Below, one piece after another: positions 5,806 to 12,175 of a DNA stretch of 12,175 nt. Where the stretch lies: the NCBI GenBank assembly GCA_011055475.1, contig DSDH01000387.1:1-12175 (forward strand), given 5' to 3'. This stretch comes from Phycisphaerales bacterium. Lineage in GTDB: Bacteria; Planctomycetota; Phycisphaerae; Sedimentisphaerales; Anaerohalosphaeraceae. The first letter of the stretch is position 1. Each line of letters starts with the position of its first letter. A program made the position numbers and the translations under genes. The notes beneath the pieces were generated by a model. The model saw only the letters and a program-made list of their open reading frames with translations, did no database searches and had not been told where the DNA came from.

Positions 5806-6446
5806 CGCCGGCGCGCCGGCAGCCGCTCCCGGATGCGCTCGAAAACGGCATGAAACATGCTCTCGGTCAGGCGCCGGGTCTGCGTGTTGTAGCGACTGCA
5901 GTGGTAGGAGTCGATCAGCTGCAGCCCGCCGGGCAGCGCATGCTCGGCTCCGTGCCCGAACCGGCAGGCGCCCTGCTTCAGACCAAGCGCACGGAGTACC
6001 GCATTGTGCGCGATGGTACCGAGCGCGAGGATGACCGAGTCCTCGCGCAGACCGGCCAGTTCGCGGGCGAGGTAGCCATTGCACTCGCGGATCTCGGCCG
6101 TGGTGGGCTTGTTCTCGGGCGGCAGGCATTTCACGGCGTTGGTGATCCGGCAGTCGATGAGCTTCAGTCCGTCGCTGGCGGCCACGGACTGGGGGGCGGA
6201 GCCGAAACCGTAGCGATGCAGGGTATCGTAGAGCAGGATGCCGGCGTAATCGCCGGTAAACGGCCGGCCGGTGGCGTTGGCCCCGTGCAGGCCCGGGGCG
6301 AGCCCGACGATCAGGAGGCGGGCCGCGGCGTCACCGAACGGCGCGACGGGCGCGCAGTGATAGTCGGGATGGTTCCGCTTCACCTCGCGCAGAAAGCTGG
6401 CGAGTCGCGGGCAACGTTGGCAGGCCGGATCGAAAGTGCGGTTCAT
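5802..6446 (-). CDS. Uracil-DNA glycosylase, family 5 (UDGb)-like, iron-sulfur
   Basis: 214 residues. Predicted to remove deaminated bases from DNA in base excision repair. Motif 1 (residues 48-66, GLAPGLHGANATGRPFTGD) follows the family-5 pattern G-x-APG-x2-GAN-x-TGR-x-FTGD rather than the family-4 pattern GEAPG. Four cysteines suited to a 4Fe-4S cluster are present: C9-x2-C12 and C107-x14-C122. The late motif reads HCSRYNTQT (182-190), where the classic family has HPSxxNxxTG. The gene lies between gacA and uvrC and overlaps uvrC by 4 nt, so it is almost certainly co-transcribed with uvrC; E. coli lacks a gene here. The start at 6446 is chosen because the CxxC lies close to the N-terminus, as in relatives; no Shine-Dalgarno sequence is evident. 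The exact substrate (uracil, hypoxanthine or others) cannot be read from sequence. Confidence 0.88.
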   Translation of the reverse strand: MNRTFDPACQRCPRLASFLREVKRNHPDYHCAPVAPFGDAAARLLIVGLAPGLHGANATGRPFTGDYAGILLYDTLHRYGFGSAPQSVAASDGLKLIDCRITNAVKCLPPENKPTTAEIRECNGYLARELAGLREDSVILALGTIAHNAVLRALGLKQGACRFGHGAEHALPGGLQLIDSYHCSRYNTQTRRLTESMFHAVFERIRERLPARRR

Positions 6447-6492
6447 GACGCGGAATGATACCGGAAGCCGGCGGCCAGCTCACCTGCCACGA

Positions 6493-6518
6493 GCGTATAT
6501 TTGACATCAACTATACGC
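6493..6518. repeat. Inverted repeat between gacA and the glycosylase gene
   Basis: GCGTATA (6493-6499) and TATACGC (6512-6518) are perfect complements around a 12-nt centre that itself contains TTGACATCAA. It lies in the 85-nt gap after the gacA stop. It could be an operator or an RNA hairpin; it matches neither the LexA consensus nor the FNR consensus well. Confidence 0.45.
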
Positions 6519-6531
6519 GCTAACACACCGA

Positions 6532-7191
6532 TTATCCGAGGAAAAACTCCTTCTCGATCAGCCCGTGCTGGATGGCCAGCCGGATCATCTCCACGTCGCT
6601 TTTCACGTTCAGCTTGTCGTGCAGGCGGCTCTTGTAGGTGCTTACCGTCTTGGGGCTCAGGCAGAGCTTGTCGGAGATCACCTGCGGCCGATGTCCCTGG
6701 GTAATCATGAGGAGGATCTGCATCTCGCGCTGCGAGAGCCGCTCGAAGGGAGATTCGTTGCCGCCGGGCAGCATGGACAGCGCCAGCTGCTGGGCGATCT
6801 CGGAACTGATGTGCTTGCCCCCGCGATGGACCGTCCTGATCGCCTGGATCATCTCGTCGATGTGGCAGTCCTTGGTAAGGTAGCCCACCGCGCCGGCCTC
6901 GAGCAGCCGGCGCGGAAACGGGCCTTCCGAATGGACCGTGACCACGATGATCCGCGGCGCGGATTCATGCAGCAGGATGCGCCGGATGGCCTCAAGGCCA
7001 CCGATGCCGGGCATATTCACGTCCATGAGCAGCACGTCCGGCGAGAGGCTGCGCACCGCCTCGACGGCGGCTTCGCCACTGTCGGCCTCACCTACGACCT
7101 CGATCCCGTCGGAGTCCCTGCGGTCCTCCAGCAGCCGGCGTATGCCGGTCCGCACCAGATCATGATCGTCCACGACAAGGACGCGAATCAT
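6532..7191 (-). CDS. gacA: Two-component response regulator, GacA/UvrY family
   Basis: 219 residues. It is predicted to be phosphorylated by a BarA/GacS-type hybrid kinase and to activate CsrB-type regulatory RNA genes that antagonise CsrA. The receiver domain has acidic residues D8 and D9, phospho-acceptor D57 (LLMDVNMPGIGG), T85 and K107. A LuxR/NarL-type helix-turn-helix spans about 150-210 (LSQREMQILLMITQG, LSPKTVSTYKSRL). The ending IRLAIQHGL matches UvrY, and the place just ahead of uvrC matches E. coli uvrY-uvrC. The ATG at 7191 is preceded by a good ribosome site (GGGAGAG). The cognate kinase is not in the window, as is usual for this orphan pair. Confidence 0.93.
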   Translation of the reverse strand: MIRVLVVDDHDLVRTGIRRLLEDRRDSDGIEVVGEADSGEAAVEAVRSLSPDVLLMDVNMPGIGGLEAIRRILLHESAPRIIVVTVHSEGPFPRRLLEAGAVGYLTKDCHIDEMIQAIRTVHRGGKHISSEIAQQLALSMLPGGNESPFERLSQREMQILLMITQGHRPQVISDKLCLSPKTVSTYKSRLHDKLNVKSDVEMIRLAIQHGLIEKEFFLG

Positions 7192-7217
7192 AATCTCTCC
7201 CAGAGCAGTATTCTTTC

Positions 7218-7246
7218 TTTTTATGTGATTTTACCGTCGATGCCAA
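7218..7246 (-). promoter_or_regulatory. Probable promoter of gacA
   Basis: On the minus strand TTGGCA (7246-7241) is followed after 17 nt by TAAAAA (7223-7218). Transcription would start about 20 nt before the gacA ATG. The -35 box lies inside an imperfect hairpin, GTCG-(A)-TGCC paired with GGCA-CGAC between about 7236 and 7263, which may also end transcripts of the preceding gene. Confidence 0.45.
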
Positions 7247-7291
7247 GGATTATCGGCACGACAGACCGGGCAGGCGCCGGGTGGTGCAGGT

Positions 7292-7765
7292 TCAGGCGTC
7301 CCAGTTCCGGTATGGATTCCGGACCAGGCACACGTTGTAATAGCGCGGGTCGTGCGAGACTTCTTCGCCGATCCAGTCGGGACGATCGAAGGCCTCGTCG
7401 GGCGAAGCGAGCTCGATCTCGGCGACCACCAGCCCCTGGTTGTCACCCTCGAACACGTCCACCTCCCAGGTATGCGTGCCCGCCTCGATGTAATACCGGG
7501 TCTTCTCGATCAGGGGACCATCGGCGAGGCGGTCGAGCAGCTCGTGGGCCTCATCCAGCGGGATCTCGTACTCGTATTCGAGCCGTTCCACACCCAGCGT
7601 CGCGCTCTTGATGTTGAGATGGGCGCGCGCGTCGGACACGCGCACGCGGATGGAGACGCGTCCGTCACTGGCCAGGTAACCCTGACGGTAGTGCACCTGT
7701 CGCGAGACGGCGTCCTTCCAGCCGTCGTGTCGCACCAGGAACTTGCGTTCGATCTCACGCGCCAT
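7292..7765 (-). CDS. CYTH-domain triphosphate tunnel metalloenzyme (probable inorganic triphosphatase)
   Basis: 157-residue single-domain protein. The N-terminal metal-binding signature ExExK is intact (E4-I-E6-R-K8, in MAREIERKFL). Further basic and acidic strands of the tunnel follow (RQGYL, VSIRVRV, KSATLGVERLEYEYEI, TRYYIE, WEVDVFEGDNQGLVVAEIEL). The size and motifs resemble the short bacterial CYTH enzymes, of which the Nitrosomonas europaea member hydrolyses tripolyphosphate. The true substrate here is not known. It begins 6 nt after the fabH stop and so is probably the last gene of the fatty-acid operon, in the place where fabD follows fabH in E. coli. Confidence 0.9.
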   Translation of the reverse strand: MAREIERKFLVRHDGWKDAVSRQVHYRQGYLASDGRVSIRVRVSDARAHLNIKSATLGVERLEYEYEIPLDEAHELLDRLADGPLIEKTRYYIEAGTHTWEVDVFEGDNQGLVVAEIELASPDEAFDRPDWIGEEVSHDPRYYNVCLVRNPYRNWDA

Positions 7766-7771
7766 CTGGGA

Positions 7772-8737
7772 TCAGAAGCGGAGCAGCGCGGAACCCCAGG
7801 TAAAGCCGCCGCCGAAAGCCTCCATCAGCAGCGTCTCGCCTTTCTTCACGCGGCCGTCGCGCACGGCGGCATCCAGCGCCAGCGGTACCGACGCGGCCGA
7901 GGTGTTGCCGTGATCGCCGACGGTGACCACGACGTGATCCATGGACATCTTCAGCTTCTTCGCCGTGGCCGCAATGATGCGAATGTTGGCCTGGTGCGGG
8001 ATCAGCCAGTCGATGTCCGTCTTGGCCATGTCGTTGGCAGCCAGCGTCTCGTCGACGATGCGCCCCAGCGTGTTGACCGCGATCTTGAAGACCTCGTTGC
8101 CCTTCATGTGTATGAAGGCCTCGTTCTGCAGCAGCTTGTCATAGCCAGTGGAGACGCCGTAGGGCACCGTGAGCAGGCTCTCGTAGCTGCCGTCGGCATG
8201 CAGGTGGGTGGAGAGGATGCCCGGCTCCTCGCTGGCCTCCAGCAACACGGCCCCTGCCCCGTCACCGAACAGCACGCAGGTGGTGCGGTCGTTCCAGTCG
8301 AGAATGCGCGAGAGCGTTTCGGCGCCCACCACCAGCGCGCAACGCGCGGCGCCGGTGCGAATGAACTTGTCGGCCACGCTCAGGGCGTAGACGAAACCGG
8401 TACACACGGCCTGCACGTCGAAGGCCGCGCAGCCGTGGATGTCCAGGCGCTGCTGCAGCAGACAGGCCGTGCTGGGGAAGACACGATCCGGCGTGGTGGT
8501 GGCGACGATGATGAGATCGATATCGTCCGCACTGCGGCCAGCCATCTCGAGGGCGCGACGAGCCGCCTGTTCAGCCAGGTCGCAGGTGGTCTCGCCATCC
8601 ACGGCGATATGCCGCTTGCGAATACCGGTACGCTCCTGAATCCATTCGTCCGACGTGTCGACCATCTGCTCAAGATCCTGGTTTGTCAACACCTTCTCCG
8701 GCAGAAAACTGCCCGTTCCTGTAATTCGCGCGTACAT
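7772..8737 (-). CDS. fabH: Beta-ketoacyl-[acyl-carrier-protein] synthase III
   Basis: 321-residue initiating condensing enzyme of type II fatty-acid synthesis, joining acetyl-CoA to malonyl-ACP. The catalytic triad is intact: C112 (AVCTGF), H248 (PHQANIRI) and N278 (GDHGNTSAAS). The C-terminal EAFGGGFTWGSALLRF is typical of the family. The ATG at 8737 is chosen over GTG at 8740 because it gives the family start MYARITGTG and shares its A with the plsX stop (TGATG), a translational-coupling arrangement. plsX upstream and fabH together are the conserved lipid half of the rpmF operon. Confidence 0.97.
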   Translation of the reverse strand: MYARITGTGSFLPEKVLTNQDLEQMVDTSDEWIQERTGIRKRHIAVDGETTCDLAEQAARRALEMAGRSADDIDLIIVATTTPDRVFPSTACLLQQRLDIHGCAAFDVQAVCTGFVYALSVADKFIRTGAARCALVVGAETLSRILDWNDRTTCVLFGDGAGAVLLEASEEPGILSTHLHADGSYESLLTVPYGVSTGYDKLLQNEAFIHMKGNEVFKIAVNTLGRIVDETLAANDMAKTDIDWLIPHQANIRIIAATAKKLKMSMDHVVVTVGDHGNTSAASVPLALDAAVRDGRVKKGETLLMEAFGGGFTWGSALLRF

Positions 8738-9765
8738 CACTCGGTGTGTCTTTCCGTCAAAAGGGTTTCCAGTTTCTTGTCGATCTGCTGCGGCACGTTC
8801 TTCTGCGCCTCCTTGCGGGCGATCTGGATGGCGTTCTCGAAGGAGAATACATCCGCGCCGCCGTGGCTCTTGATCACGATACCCTGCAGGCCCAGCAGGC
8901 TCGCGCCATTATAACGGCGCGGATCGAAACGTTTGCGAAACGAATTCAGCACCGGCAGGGCGAACAGTGCGGCAAGACGGGTCAGGATGTTGCGATTGAA
9001 GCCCGCCTTGAGGTGCCGCGAGACCATCTTGGCCACGCCCTCGCTGGTCTTGAGCGAGATGTTGCCGACGAAGCCGTCGCAGACCACCACGTCGACGTCG
9101 CTGAGGTAGATGTCATCGCCCTCGACGAAGCCGATGTAGTTGAGTTCGCTACCCTCAAGCAGCCGACCGGCCTCCTTCACCACGTCGTTGCCCTTGATGG
9201 CCTCCTGGCCGACATTGAGCAGTCCGATGCGCGGCGCGGGATTGTTGTCGACCGCAGCGGTGAGCACTGACCCCATTACCGCGAACTGGTAGAGATGTTC
9301 GGCGGTGCAGTCGACGTTGGCGCCCAGGTCCAGCATATGGGTATGGCCGCTGGTCGAGGGAATGGCCGTGGCGATTGCCGGCCGGTCGATGCCCGGCAGG
9401 GTCTTGAGCACGTAACGTGCCGTGGCCATCAGCGCACCAGTGTTGCCGGCGCTGACGCAGGCATCCGCCTCGCCGTTCTTGACGAGGTTGATGGCCACGC
9501 GCATGGACGAATCCTTCTTGTTGCGCAGTGCCTGGGCCGGCGGTTCGCCCATCTCGACCACCTGGCTGGCGTGATGCACGCGCAGCCGGTCGTCCGGCGA
9601 GGCCTTTGCGGCATCGAGGCGCTCGCGAATTGCGGCTTCGTCACCGACCAGGATCAGATTGACATCGTCGAAGTGCTTGAGCGCATTCAGGGCAGCGGGC
9701 ACGACCACGTCCGGGCCGAAATCACCCCCCATCGCATCCAGAGCCACTGTATATACGGAATGCAT
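8737..9765 (-). CDS. plsX: Phosphate acyltransferase PlsX
   Basis: 342 residues from the ATG at 9765. It converts acyl-ACP to acyl-phosphate for PlsY, the first step of glycerolipid synthesis, and acts peripherally at the membrane. Diagnostic segments are ALDAMGGDFGP at the N-terminus, VSAGNTGALMA, LDLGANVDC, DVVVCDGFVGN and GASLLGLQGIVIKSHG. The frame also contains GTG codons at 9783 and 9780. The ATG is favoured because it gives MHSVYTVALDAMGGD and because the GTG codons abut the upstream terminator-like hairpin without a ribosome site. The GGG 6 nt before the ATG is only a weak Shine-Dalgarno sequence. It is coupled to fabH by TGATG overlap. Confidence 0.96.
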   Translation of the reverse strand: MHSVYTVALDAMGGDFGPDVVVPAALNALKHFDDVNLILVGDEAAIRERLDAAKASPDDRLRVHHASQVVEMGEPPAQALRNKKDSSMRVAINLVKNGEADACVSAGNTGALMATARYVLKTLPGIDRPAIATAIPSTSGHTHMLDLGANVDCTAEHLYQFAVMGSVLTAAVDNNPAPRIGLLNVGQEAIKGNDVVKEAGRLLEGSELNYIGFVEGDDIYLSDVDVVVCDGFVGNISLKTSEGVAKMVSRHLKAGFNRNILTRLAALFALPVLNSFRKRFDPRRYNGASLLGLQGIVIKSHGGADVFSFENAIQIARKEAQKNVPQQIDKKLETLLTERHTE

Positions 9766-9782
9766 CTCTAACCCGTTCACCA

Positions 9783-9816
9783 CACAAAGAAAATCGCGGG
9801 ATTAGAATCCCGCGAT
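9783..9816 (-). terminator. Terminator-like hairpin between rpmF and plsX
   Basis: ATCGCGGGATT (9793-9803) is a perfect 11-bp complement of AATCCCGCGAT (9806-9816). In the direction of transcription the stem is followed by TTTTCTTT. It should end most rpmF transcripts and let some through to plsX and fabH, setting a high L32 to low PlsX ratio. On the minus strand the loop side also contains TCTAAT, a possible -10 box with no convincing -35. Confidence 0.75.
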
Positions 9817-9858
9817 GTTTCAGCTTGCCACGTGGAAATTTCGACGAAAGCGCGGGCG

Positions 9859-10053
9859 CTATTCTTCGTCGTCGATCTCCACGGCGCTCTTGATTACCTG
9901 GCGCCCACGGTAGAAACCGTCCGGGGTGATGTGATGACGCAGGTGCGTTTCGCCCGTGGTCGGGTCGATGGACAGCGCCGGGGCGGTAAGCGCGTCGTGG
10001 GAACGGCGCATGCCGCGGCGGGAACGAGTCTTGCGTCGTTGTTGTACAGCCAT
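9859..10053 (-). CDS. rpmF: 50S ribosomal protein L32
   Basis: 64-residue basic protein beginning MAVQQRRKTRSRRGMRRSHD, the conserved L32 N-terminus, with HHITPDGFYRGRQVI near the end. It has no zinc-binding cysteines, as in other gammaproteobacterial L32 proteins. GGAG lies about 8 nt before the ATG at 10053. It begins 23 nt after yceD, and the order yceD-rpmF-plsX-fabH is conserved widely in proteobacteria. Confidence 0.97.
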   Translation of the reverse strand: MAVQQRRKTRSRRGMRRSHDALTAPALSIDPTTGETHLRHHITPDGFYRGRQVIKSAVEIDDEE

Positions 10054-10076
10054 GACTAAACTCCAGCTTCAGGTCT

Positions 10077-10601
10077 TTAATTCGGTTTAAGCGTTTTCAA
10101 CACGGCGAACGGGTTGTCCTTTTCCTCAACCGGCTCACCGACACTCTCGGGGTCGAATTCCCGAAGGTCCCGACCCACGCAGTCTTGCTGCTCCGGGTGC
10201 ATGGGCGCCAGCGGCATCACCAGCAGCAGTTCGTCCTCGATCAGGTCGATGAGCATCAGGGCCTCATCCTCGACCAGTAAGGGATCGTACTGTTCCTGCA
10301 CCATCTCCGCCTCGGCGTCGGTCTCGACCACCGCGACGGTAAATTCCTCGTCCACGACATGACGCATGGCCTGCATACAGCGCTGGCAGCCAAGCTCCAG
10401 TACCGCCTCGACCCGACCACGAATCATGGCCAGCCCCTGCGTGTTGCGACTAAACTCCAGCCGCACCGCCACCTCGCCCTCGTCGGACAGCAGGGCCGGC
10501 GCGAGTCGCTTCAGCCGCGACAGGGCGACCCGCCCCTGGAGACGGCGCCCGGCATCGACCAGGCGGAACGGGTTCACCCGTTCAGGCATCCGTTCAAACA
10601 T
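10077..10601 (-). CDS. yceD: YceD family (DUF177) protein, large-ribosomal-RNA accumulation factor
   Basis: 174 residues from the first ATG. The family marks are a CQRC knuckle (C72, C75), an acidic middle (VEDEALMLIDLIEDELLL) and the C-terminal NPFAVLKTLK. YceD is linked to 23S rRNA accumulation; the molecular role is unclear. Genomic pairing with rpmF is nearly universal. The start is uncertain. The predicted transcription start is near 10604, which leaves only about 3 nt before ATG 10601. ATG 10589 (protein beginning MPERVNPFRL, 170 residues) would have a leader of about 15 nt. Neither has a good ribosome site, so either the mRNA is nearly leaderless or the second ATG is used. Confidence 0.93.
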   Translation of the reverse strand: MFERMPERVNPFRLVDAGRRLQGRVALSRLKRLAPALLSDEGEVAVRLEFSRNTQGLAMIRGRVEAVLELGCQRCMQAMRHVVDEEFTVAVVETDAEAEMVQEQYDPLLVEDEALMLIDLIEDELLLVMPLAPMHPEQQDCVGRDLREFDPESVGEPVEEKDNPFAVLKTLKPN

Positions 10602-10610
10602 AAGCCGGCA

Positions 10611-10640
10611 ATTCTACTGGGATATTTGCCGCCGTGTCAA
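10611..10640 (-). promoter_or_regulatory. Promoter of the yceD-rpmF-plsX-fabH operon
   Basis: On the minus strand a perfect -35 TTGACA (10640-10635) is followed after 18 nt by TAGAAT (10616-10611). The predicted start falls near 10604, almost on the first yceD ATG. It is a strong match, as expected for a ribosomal-protein operon. Confidence 0.75.
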
Positions 10641-10673
10641 AGAAAAAATAGCCCAAAAAACCGGGGCTTGCGC

Positions 10674-10702
10674 TTGATCCATCGCCGCCGCTCCCGGATA
10701 CT
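10674..10702 (+). promoter_or_regulatory. Possible promoter of the biotin carboxylase gene
   Basis: TTGATC (10674-10679) and GATACT (10697-10702), 17 nt apart, lie about 50 nt before the ATG at 10752. Each box matches consensus at about four positions. It would be divergent from the yceD promoter. Confidence 0.35.
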
Positions 10703-10751
10703 GGGAAACCGAGCCCGCCCGCAAGCATCCGGCGGCGGGAGGACACGCAGA

Positions 10752-12170
10752 ATGATAAGAAAAATCCTGATTGCCAACCGGGGCGAAATTGCCGTTCGTA
10801 TCATCCGCGCCTGCGCCGAACTGGGTATTACCTCGGTGGCGGTGTACACGGATGCGGACCGTCACGGGCTACACGTCAAGAAGGCCGACGAGGCCTACTA
10901 CATCGGGCCGGACACCCTGGCCGGCTATCTGAATGTCCACCGCATGGTAAACCTGGCGCGCGCCGCCGGCTGTGACGCGATTCACCCGGGCTACGGCTTC
11001 CTGTCCGAGAATCCGCAGCTCGCCGAACGTTGCGCCCTGCACGGCATCCGCTTTATCGGCCCCTCCGCCAAGGTGATCCGGCGCATGGGCGACAAGGTCG
11101 CCGCCCGCCAGGCGATGATCGAAGCCGGGGTGCCGGTGGTGCCGGGCAGCGAGGGCAACCTGCGCGATGTCGACGAGGCGCTCGCCCTGGCCGAGGAGAT
11201 CGGCTATCCGATCATGCTCAAGGCCACCACCGGCGGCGGCGGGCGCGGCATACGCCGCTGCGACTCGGCCGCCGAACTCAGGCGCAATTACGACCGGGTG
11301 CTGTCCGAGGCGACCAAGGCCTTCGGCAACGCCCAGGTCTTCCTGGAGAAGGCCGTGGTCAACCCGCGGCACATCGAGGCCCAGATACTGGCCGACAGCC
11401 ACGGCAACGTGGTGCACCTGTTCGAGCGCGACTGCTCCATCCAGCGCCGCCACCAGAAACTGCTGGAGATCGCACCCTCCCCCCAGCTGGACGACGAACA
11501 GCGCGCCTGGGTCGGCGAGATGGCCGTGCGCGCCGCGGCGGCCGTGGGCTACGAGAACGCGGGTACCGTCGAGTTCCTGATGGACCACGACGGAGCGTTC
11601 TACTTCATGGAGATGAACACCCGGCTGCAGGTCGAGCACCCGGTCACCGAAATGATCACCGGTATCGACATCGTGCAGGAACAGATCCGGGTCGCGGCCG
11701 GCGAGCCGCTGACCTACCGCCAGGACCAGATCCAGCGGCGTGGATTCGCCATGGAATTTCGCATCAACGCCGAGGATCCGAAGAACGACTTTCTGCCGAG
11801 CTTCGGGCGTATCACGCGCTACTTCGCGCCCGGCGGTCCCGGGGTGCGTACCGACGGGGCCATCTACACCGGCTACCACATCCCGCCCCATTACGACTCG
11901 ATGTGCGCCAAACTCATCGTCTGGGCGCTGGATTGGGAGTCGCTTTTGCGCCGCTCGGAGCGAGCGCTCAAGGACATCGGCGTCTACGGCGTGAAGACGA
12001 CCATCCCCTACCACCTGGCCATACTGCATGCCGAGGCGTTCCGCGCGGCACGCTTCGACACGAGTTTCGTGGAGCAGCACCCGGAACTCGTTCAGTACTC
12101 CACACGACGGCCCACGCGCGAGATCGCCGCCGTCATCGCCGCCGCGCTGGCGGCCCATCACGGACTGTAG
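10752..12170 (+). CDS. Biotin carboxylase subunit, probable pyruvate carboxylase subunit A
   Basis: 472 residues from the ATG at 10752, with GGGAGG 9 nt upstream. The frame is open further 5' but without family similarity. It carboxylates biotin using ATP and bicarbonate. Visible features are the N-terminal KILIANRGEIAVRIIRA, HPGYGFLSEN, ATP-site lysines K115 and K157, the glycine-rich loop TTGGGGRGIRR, and the catalytic block NTRLQVEHPVTE (289-300, R291). There is no biotinyl domain, so it works with a separate biotin-carrying partner. The C-terminus (TSFVEQHPELVQYS, then IAAVIAAALAAHHGL) resembles the Pseudomonas-type two-subunit pyruvate carboxylase A chain more than AccC of acetyl-CoA carboxylase, and accB is not upstream. 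The partner oadA/pycB-like gene is expected just past the window; AGCGG at 12171-12175 may begin its ribosome site. AccC remains the alternative. Confidence 0.9.
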   Translation: MIRKILIANRGEIAVRIIRACAELGITSVAVYTDADRHGLHVKKADEAYYIGPDTLAGYLNVHRMVNLARAAGCDAIHPGYGFLSENPQLAERCALHGIRFIGPSAKVIRRMGDKVAARQAMIEAGVPVVPGSEGNLRDVDEALALAEEIGYPIMLKATTGGGGRGIRRCDSAAELRRNYDRVLSEATKAFGNAQVFLEKAVVNPRHIEAQILADSHGNVVHLFERDCSIQRRHQKLLEIAPSPQLDDEQRAWVGEMAVRAAAAVGYENAGTVEFLMDHDGAFYFMEMNTRLQVEHPVTEMITGIDIVQEQIRVAAGEPLTYRQDQIQRRGFAMEFRINAEDPKNDFLPSFGRITRYFAPGGPGVRTDGAIYTGYHIPPHYDSMCAKLIVWALDWESLLRRSERALKDIGVYGVKTTIPYHLAILHAEAFRAARFDTSFVEQHPELVQYSTRRPTREIAAVIAAALAAHHGL

Positions 12171-12175
12171 AGCGG

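Noticed and set aside
5806..6129. 108-residue N-terminal extension of UvrC
   Set aside because: The frame is open only because it overlaps the glycosylase gene. UvrC similarity begins at MNDAASPAFD, and the ATGA overlap marks the start.
7352..8914. 520-codon plus-strand open frame across the CYTH gene, fabH and part of plsX
   Set aside because: It runs antisense to three confidently identified genes, has shadow composition (HLQ/VGR-rich) and no family resemblance.
10359..10751. 131-residue N-terminal extension of the biotin carboxylase
   Set aside because: It runs through yceD and the divergent promoter region. Family similarity and a good ribosome site place the start at 10752.
10869..12161. 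430-codon minus-strand open frame opposite the biotin carboxylase gene
   Set aside because: Antisense shadow of a well-conserved enzyme; no plausible product.

Overview
The window is high-GC, gene-dense chromosomal DNA from a gammaproteobacterium. The family is uncertain; a Chromatiales/Ectothiorhodospiraceae-like lineage fits the protein sequences. The placement rests on three conserved blocks: yceD-rpmF-plsX-fabH; gacA(uvrY)-uvrC-pgsA followed by tRNA-Gly, tRNA-Cys and tRNA-Leu, the same order as E. coli uvrY-uvrC-pgsA-glyW-cysT-leuZ; and a Pseudomonas-type biotin-carboxylase/pyruvate-carboxylase A subunit gene.

Layout. Positions 1-116 (+) are the last codons of an error-prone DNA polymerase (DnaE2 type). 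201-1712 (+) encodes two CDGSH iron-sulfur motifs fused to an FMN/3Fe-4S glutamate-synthase domain. It converges on folD (1758-2600, -). From 10601 back to 2748 nearly everything lies on the minus strand. In transcription order this is yceD, rpmF, a terminator-like hairpin, plsX, fabH, a CYTH-domain triphosphatase, gacA/uvrY, a family-5-like uracil-DNA glycosylase, uvrC, pgsA, tRNA-Gly(GCC), a terminator, tRNA-Cys(GCA) and tRNA-Leu(UAA). Divergent from yceD, 10752-12170 (+) encodes the biotin carboxylase subunit; its carboxyltransferase partner probably lies just beyond the window.

The most notable element is in the last tRNA. The tRNA-Leu(UAA) gene is split in its anticodon loop, between U34 and A35, by a 232-nt insert (2800-3031, -). 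The insert carries the conserved core of a group I self-splicing intron of the cyanobacterial/plastid tRNA-Leu type: P4/P5 and P6-side blocks, a P7 pair, P8, a GAAA-capped P9 hairpin and a terminal G. It encodes no homing endonuclease. It interrupts what appears, from synteny, to be the ancestral leuZ of the lineage.

The genes group by job. uvrC and the upstream uracil-DNA glycosylase (ATGA overlap) form a DNA-repair pair behind the GacA-type regulator. plsX, fabH and pgsA serve fatty-acid and phospholipid synthesis. yceD-rpmF links ribosome production to that block. folD and the tRNAs supply one-carbon metabolism and translation. No CRISPR array, insertion sequence or integrase was seen. There is no gene-free stretch longer than 300 bases apart from the tRNA/intron region.
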